Below, piece after piece: positions 59,487 through 64,000 of a stretch of DNA of 64,000 nucleotides (position 1 is its first letter; every line of letters begins with the position of its first letter). The stretch covers positions 186,001 to 250,000 of the forward strand of contig NZ_JAJFES010000003.1 in assembly GCF_020708045.1 (NCBI RefSeq), read 5' to 3'. The translations under genes were made by a program, and so were the position numbers. Under the pieces are notes generated by a model, which was not told the origin of the DNA, searched no databases, and saw only the letters and a program-made list of their open reading frames with translations. The DNA comes from Massilia sp. IC2-278 (GTDB lineage: Bacteria; Pseudomonadota; Gammaproteobacteria; Burkholderiales; Burkholderiaceae_D).

Positions 59487-62400
59487 TCATGCGCCCACTG
59501 CCCGGCTGGTCCTTCCTGCGCGCGGCATGCGCACTCCTGCTGCTGGCCATGCTGCTGGCGCCGGCGGCGCGGGCAAGCGCGCCGCTGTCCCTCGACGACC
59601 GTACCGGCGCCGTCGAAGCCTGGCCCGCCGTCACCACGCTGGACGACGCGGACGGCACGCTCGACATCGGCGAGGTCCTGGCTGCCGGCGCCCGGTTCGC
59701 GCCGCCGCAGACGGCCTACGCCACCATGGGCATGCACCGCGGCGTGCTGTGGCTGCGCATCCCGGCGTCGGTGCCCGCGCACAGCACCGGACGCTGGATC
59801 CTGGATATCGACTACGCGGTGCTGAACCGCGTGGAGATGTTCGTGGTCGTCGACGGCCACGTGCGCCAGCACGGCCTGGCCGGCAACCTGCAGCCGGTGA
59901 ACGGCGCGGCGCGCAGCCCGCGCACGCCGGCATTGATCCTCGACCTGGCGCCCGGCAAGCGGCACGACATCTACCTGCGGATCGAGAACACCGGCCCGAA
60001 GATCCTGCCGATCCGCCTGTCGCAGGCTTCGGTCTACCACCACAACGCCCTCGGCGAGCAGATGCTGCAAGGCCTGCTGGCCGGCCTGGCCCTGTGCCTG
60101 GTGCTGTACGGCCTGGCGCAATGGGTCAACCTGCGCGAGCCGCTGTTCGCCAAGTTCGCGCTGATGATCACCGGGACCGCGCTGTTCTCGGCCGAATTCG
60201 CGGGCCTGGGCAGCCAGTACGTCTGGGGCAGCAATGCCTGGACCAACATCCACGCCGGCGGCCTATTCGCGCTGATGTCGTCCTGCGGCGCCTACCTGTT
60301 CGTGGAACAGGCACTGGCGCGCCCCGGCATGGACCGCACCTTCAGCCGCCTGATGAAGACCGGCGCCGTCCTGTGCGTGGTCGCGGCCCTGGCGTATGCC
60401 GCCGGCATCATCAGCGTCGACGGGCTGGTGGCCATCGTCAGCACCCTCGGCATCATGCCGATGCTGCTCGGGATGCCGGGCGCCTTCATGCGCGCGCGCC
60501 GCGGCGACCTGGTCGGCGTGTACTTCCTGGTCGGCTGGTCGATCAGCTTCACCAGTTCGCTGGTGCTGAGCCTGGTGATCAACGGCGCCCTGCCCGCCAC
60601 CTTCTGGACCATGCACGCACTGCAGTTCGGGAATGCGATCGACATGCTGGTCTTCATGCGCATCCTCGGCCTGCGCACCAAGGCGATCCAGAACGCCATG
60701 CTGCGCGCCGAAGCGGCCACGCGCATGAAGTCGGACTTCCTGGCCAACATGAGCCACGAAATCCGCACCCCGATGAACGCGATCATCGGCATGAGCCGCC
60801 TGGCCCTGAAGACCGATCCCGATCCGAAGCTGCGCAACTACCTCGGCAAGATCCTCGGCGCCGGCGAGCACCTGCTCGGCATCATCAACGACATCCTCGA
60901 CTTTTCAAAGATCGAGGCCGGCAAGATGACGCTCGAGCGCGTGCCGTTCGACCTGAACGAATTGCTGGAACACCTGTCCAGCCTGACCGCGGTGAAGACC
61001 GACGCGCGCCGCGTGGAACTCGTGTTCCGGGTCGGGCGCGGGGTCCCGGCGCGCCTGGTGGGCGACCCGCTGCGCCTGGGCCAGATCCTGATCAACCTCA
61101 CCAACAACGCGGTGAAGTTCACCGAGCGCGGCGAGATCGTGGTGGCGGTGGAGCTGGAAGCGCGCGGGCCTGAGGGCGTGACGCTGGCGTTTACCGTCAG
61201 CGACACCGGCATCGGCATGAACGAGGACCAGCTGGCCCACCTGTTCCAGTCCTTCAGCCAGGCCGACGGCTCGATCACCCGCAAGTACGGCGGCACCGGC
61301 CTCGGTCTCACCATCTCCAAGCAGCTGGTCGAGCTGATGGGCGGCGCCATCGGCGTCACCAGCACCCCGGGCGTGGGCAGCTGCTTCCGCTTCACCGTGA
61401 AACTGGATGCCGGCGCCGGCGCCGACGCGGTCTCCATTGCCGCACCGGCCGCACCGCTGCACGACGTGCGCGTGCTAGTGGTGGACGACTGCGAGACCGC
61501 GCGCGAAGCCCTGGTCGAGATGCTCGATTCGCTCGGCGTGGCGGCGCATGCGGTCGATTCGGGAGAACGTTCGCTGGCCCTGCTGCGCGATGCGAGCGAG
61601 CGCGGCGCCCCCTACCAGATCGTGCTGATGGACTACCTGATGCCGGGCTGGGACGGCGTCGAGACCATCCGCCGCATCCATGCCCAGGCCGACCTGGCGG
61701 CGCCGCCGGCGATCCTGATGGTCAGCGTCTGCACGCGCGAGACGGTGCAGCAGCAGGAAGGCGCGCTGCCGCTGCACGGCTTCCTCACCAAGCCGATCGG
61801 CCCGGCCCTGCTCTACCACAGCCTGCTGCAGGCCCTGAGTCCGGAATCGGCGCCCCAGGCCCCGGCGCGCATCGACACCGGCACGCGCGAACTGGCGCGG
61901 CTGCGCGGCGCGCGCATCCTGCTGGTCGAGGACAACACCAACAACCGCGAAGTGGCGCTCGACTTCCTGGCCGCGGCGCCGGTGCAGGTGGACGTTGCCG
62001 TGCACGGCCTCGAAGCACTGGAGATGGTGCAACGCCAGGACTACGACCTGGTGCTGATGGATATCCAGATGCGCGAGATGGACGGCCTGACGGCGACGCG
62101 CCGCATCCGCGCCATCGAGGGCCTGCGTGCGCTGCCGATCGTGGCCATGACCGCGCACGCCATGGCCGGCGACCGCGAGAAGAGCCTGGCGGCCGGCATG
62201 AATGACCACATCACCAAGCCGATCGACCCCGAGCAGCTGTTCCGTGCCCTGCTGACCTGGATCGACGGGTCGCGCCTGGCCGGGCGGACCGCGCCGCTGG
62301 CGCCGGCCGATGGCGCCGCCCCGGGCGCGCCGCTGCGCCTGCAGGCGCTGGCCGGCGTCGACTGGGACGCGGCCCTGGCCGGCGTGAACGGCCAGCAGGC

Positions 62401-62974
62401 ACGCCTGCTGAAACGGGTGCGCAGCTTCGTGCAGGAATACCGCAGCGCACCGCGCCAGCTTCTCGACGCCCTGGCCGGCGGCGACCTGGGCGTGCTGCAG
62501 CAGTTGTCGCACAACCTGAAGTCGAGCGCCTCGTACGTCGGCGCGCACGCGGTGGCGCACGCGGCCGGCCAGCTGGAAACCGGCCTGCGCGCCGGCGACA
62601 CGGCGGCGCCGGCGGCGCTGGTGCCTGGCCTGGCCGCGGCCCTGGTGGCGGTGCTGGAGGGCTTCGAGGGCTTGCTCAGCCCGCACGGCGCAGCCCAGGA
62701 CGGTGCAGGTGCGGGCATGGGTGCCGGCACGCTGTCCGCCCTGCCGGGCCTGGTGCGGCGCCTCGGCGGCTACCTGCGCGAAGACGACGCCCGCGCCCAG
62801 GGCGCGGCGGCCGAGCTGCAGGCCCTGCTGCCGGGCGCGGCCCAGGCGGCCGAACTGGGCGCGGCGCTGGCGGCCCTGGCGGCGGCGGTCGACGACCTCG
62901 AATACGCGGCCGCGCTCGACCCGCTGGCCCGGGTGGCGCAGCAGCTCGGGGTCGACCTCGGGGAGCCGGCATGA
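59483..62974 (+). CDS. Hybrid sensor histidine kinase with 7TM-DISM input, two receivers and Hpt
   Basis: The 1163-residue protein has a signal/first helix (residues 1-32), a periplasmic 7TMR-DISM extracellular domain (about 33-185) and seven membrane helices (about 190-395). The HisKA domain has phospho-acceptor His425 in SHEIRTPM, followed by an HATPase with the N, G1 (DTGIGM) and G2 (GTGLGLT) boxes. The first receiver has Asp717 ([11 protein letters not shown]), the second has Asp860 ([11 protein letters not shown]), and a C-terminal Hpt domain carries His1010 (LSHNLKSSA). The input domain type senses extracellular ligands, often carbohydrates. The following gene, a receiver-GGDEF protein overlapping by four bases, is the likely output partner. 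Confidence 0.92.
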   Translation: MIMRPLPGWSFLRAACALLLLAMLLAPAARASAPLSLDDRTGAVEAWPAVTTLDDADGTLDIGEVLAAGARFAPPQTAYATMGMHRGVLWLRIPASVPAHSTGRWILDIDYAVLNRVEMFVVVDGHVRQHGLAGNLQPVNGAARSPRTPALILDLAPGKRHDIYLRIENTGPKILPIRLSQASVYHHNALGEQMLQGLLAGLALCLVLYGLAQWVNLREPLFAKFALMITGTALFSAEFAGLGSQYVWGSNAWTNIHAGGLFALMSSCGAYLFVEQALARPGMDRTFSRLMKTGAVLCVVAALAYAAGIISVDGLVAIVSTLGIMPMLLGMPGAFMRARRGDLVGVYFLVGWSISFTSSLVLSLVINGALPATFWTMHALQFGNAIDMLVFMRILGLRTKAIQNAMLRAEAATRMKSDFLANMSHEIRTPMNAIIGMSRLALKTDPDPKLRNYLGKILGAGEHLLGIINDILDFSKIEAGKMTLERVPFDLNELLEHLSSLTAVKTDARRVELVFRVGRGVPARLVGDPLRLGQILINLTNNAVKFTERGEIVVAVELEARGPEGVTLAFTVSDTGIGMNEDQLAHLFQSFSQADGSITRKYGGTGLGLTISKQLVELMGGAIGVTSTPGVGSCFRFTVKLDAGAGADAVSIAAPAAPLHDVRVLVVDDCETAREALVEMLDSLGVAAHAVDSGERSLALLRDASERGAPYQIVLMDYLMPGWDGVETIRRIHAQADLAAPPAILMVSVCTRETVQQQEGALPLHGFLTKPIGPALLYHSLLQALSPESAPQAPARIDTGTRELARLRGARILLVEDNTNNREVALDFLAAAPVQVDVAVHGLEALEMVQRQDYDLVLMDIQMREMDGLTATRRIRAIEGLRALPIVAMTAHAMAGDREKSLAAGMNDHITKPIDPEQLFRALLTWIDGSRLAGRTAPLAPADGAAPGAPLRLQALAGVDWDAALAGVNGQQARLLKRVRSFVQEYRSAPRQLLDALAGGDLGVLQQLSHNLKSSASYVGAHAVAHAAGQLETGLRAGDTAAPAALVPGLAAALVAVLEGFEGLLSPHGAAQDGAGAGMGAGTLSALPGLVRRLGGYLREDDARAQGAAAELQALLPGAAQAAELGAALAALAAAVDDLEYAAALDPLARVAQQLGVDLGEPA

Positions 62975-63876
62975 ACGCCGTGCCGCAAAAGGTGTTGATC
63001 GCCGACGACGACGCCGTCAACCGCGACGTCCTGTGCGAACTGCTGCAGCCGGAATACACGGTGCTGCTGGCGAAGAACGGCGCCCAGGCGCTGGAACGCG
63101 CCACGCGCCACGTGCCCGACCTGGTGCTGCTCGACGTGATGATGCCGGACATGAGCGGCTACGACGTGCTGCGCCGCCTGCGCGCCACGCCGGCCACGGC
63201 ACACGTGTCGGTGATCTTCATTTCCGGCCTGGATCGGCCGGAAGACGAAGCCGCCGGCCTCAAGATGGGCGCTTCGGACTACATCACCAAGCCCTTCAAC
63301 GCCACCGTGGTGCTGGCGCGCGTGGCCCTGCACCTGCAGCTGGTGCGCCAGCGCCGCATGCTGGAACACCTGGCCAACGTCGACGGCCTGACGGAATTGG
63401 CCAACCGGCGCCGCTTCGACGAAGTGTATGCAGTGGAATGGCAGCGCGCGCGCCGCACCGGCGAGCAGCTGTCGCTGGCCCTGCTCGACATCGACTGCTT
63501 CAAGCAGTTCAACGATCTGTACGGCCACCCGGCCGGCGACCGCGCCCTGCGCGCCGTGGCGCGCGCCGCCGCCGCCCAGATGCGCCGCCCGGCCGACCTG
63601 GCGGCGCGCTACGGCGGCGAGGAACTGGTGCTGCTGATGCCCGACACCGACGCCAGCCAGGCCGGCCACGTGGCGAACGCGATCCGCGAGGCGGTCGCGC
63701 TGGCCGGCATCGCCCACGCCGGCTCCAGCGCCGCCGCCTGGCTCACGGTCAGCATCGGCGGCGCCACCTTCCTGCCCGACAGCGGCGAACCGGCGGCGGC
63801 ACTGTTCGAAGCCGCCGACGCCCACCTGTACAAGGCCAAGCAGGCCGGCCGCAACCGGGTGGTGTGGCGCGGCTGA
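62971..63876 (+). CDS. Response regulator with diguanylate cyclase (REC-GGDEF) domain
   Basis: The 301-residue protein has a receiver domain (residues 1-125) with phospho-acceptor Asp55 ([11 protein letters not shown]) and Lys in the ITKPFN position, followed by a GGDEF domain. The active-site motif is GGEEL at 215-219 ([14 protein letters not shown]), with [10 protein letters not shown] and [14 protein letters not shown] upstream, so catalysis of c-di-GMP synthesis from two GTP is expected. No RxxD inhibitory site is obvious just before the motif. It should be switched by the hybrid kinase encoded by the overlapping gene upstream. Confidence 0.93.
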   Translation: MNAVPQKVLIADDDAVNRDVLCELLQPEYTVLLAKNGAQALERATRHVPDLVLLDVMMPDMSGYDVLRRLRATPATAHVSVIFISGLDRPEDEAAGLKMGASDYITKPFNATVVLARVALHLQLVRQRRMLEHLANVDGLTELANRRRFDEVYAVEWQRARRTGEQLSLALLDIDCFKQFNDLYGHPAGDRALRAVARAAAAQMRRPADLAARYGGEELVLLMPDTDASQAGHVANAIREAVALAGIAHAGSSAAAWLTVSIGGATFLPDSGEPAAALFEAADAHLYKAKQAGRNRVVWRG

Positions 63877-63890
63877 ACAGCCGGAGGCGG

Positions 63891-63916
63891 GTCTGACATT
63901 CGGGTCTGACATTCGG
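63891..63916. repeat. Tandem 13-bp direct repeat
   Basis: GTCTGACATTCGG occurs twice head to tail, starting 14 bases after the diguanylate cyclase stop. No hairpin or T-run is present. The rest of the sequence to the window end holds nothing that can be assigned firmly. Confidence 0.7.
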
Positions 63917-64000
63917 ACACGAGCCCGGCTGTAGACCGTATTCCGGAACGCTAGCCCGGCAAGATCGCCGAGAAAATCGCGCGGCGCAGGACCGCCTGCC

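Noticed and set aside
63951-64000. Possible C-terminal end of a minus-strand gene entering from the right edge
   Set aside because: One minus-strand frame reads QAVLRRAIFSAILPG and then a TAG stop at 63951-63953, which looks protein-like. Only 16 codons are visible, too few to support a gene.

Overview
The window is high-G+C DNA, densely packed with genes and almost entirely bacterial chromosome in character. The gene content suggests a betaproteobacterium of the Burkholderiales, most likely Oxalobacteraceae (Massilia/Telluria type). This is inferred from the DUF3305/DUF3306-type formate dehydrogenase locus, the ccoNOQP-ccoG-fixH and ccoS-ccoI-hemN blocks, an Fnr with four cysteine ligands, and many LysR regulators. 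No database search was possible. No rRNA, tRNA, CRISPR array, prophage or insertion sequence was seen.

Layout. 1-13.1 kb: housekeeping and small-molecule genes. These are the start of pncB, a SET-domain protein, a GFA-type zinc protein, a SnoaL-like/hydrolase/XRE operon, two LysR genes each divergent from an oxidoreductase, a lipoprotein metallo-beta-lactamase, an acyl-CoA ligase and an exported RCC1-repeat protein. 13.5-23.2 kb: one long minus-strand formate dehydrogenase locus (catalytic, Fe-S and cytochrome b subunits, TorD-like chaperone, small Tat protein, DUF3305/3306, polyferredoxin, plus three small exported proteins of unknown role). 23.4-27.0 kb: cyanide-insensitive-type bd oxidase (cioAB plus DUF2474) divergent from fnr. 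27-31 kb: a VOC protein, a DUF885 peptidase-like protein, a LysR and an SRPBCC protein, separated by palindromic repeats. 31.3-43.7 kb: cbb3 oxidase structural and assembly genes ending with hemN. Perfect or near-perfect Fnr boxes precede ccoN and hemN, so this half of the window reads as a low-oxygen respiration island with its own regulator.

44-54.7 kb: the most interesting region. A sigma-54 activator with a degenerate receiver domain lies upstream of a 490-base intergenic region carrying a 14-bp inverted repeat and a good -24/-12 promoter. Next comes a five-gene cluster: a 727-residue Asn/Ser/Thr- then Gly/Ala-rich exported protein, a small exported protein, a C39 cysteine peptidase, another small exported protein, and an outer-membrane barrel with a coiled-coil/poly-Gln neck. 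This matches the architecture of the Fap functional-amyloid system of Pseudomonas, but with a very different fibre candidate. Two paralogous GNAT-like proteins flank this block, one of them in visibly lower-G+C DNA.

54.9-63.9 kb: a tightly coupled plus-strand operon encoding a TonB-dependent receptor, a DUF422 membrane protein, an MpaB/Lcp-type (DUF2236) oxygenase, a 7TM hybrid histidine kinase with two receivers and Hpt, and a response-regulator diguanylate cyclase. It could link uptake or oxidation of a hydrophobic compound to c-di-GMP signalling. At least five full copies and one degenerate copy of a palindromic intergenic repeat (GTAGGGTGGG... or CGTACGGTGGG... ends) are scattered between 9 and 37 kb.
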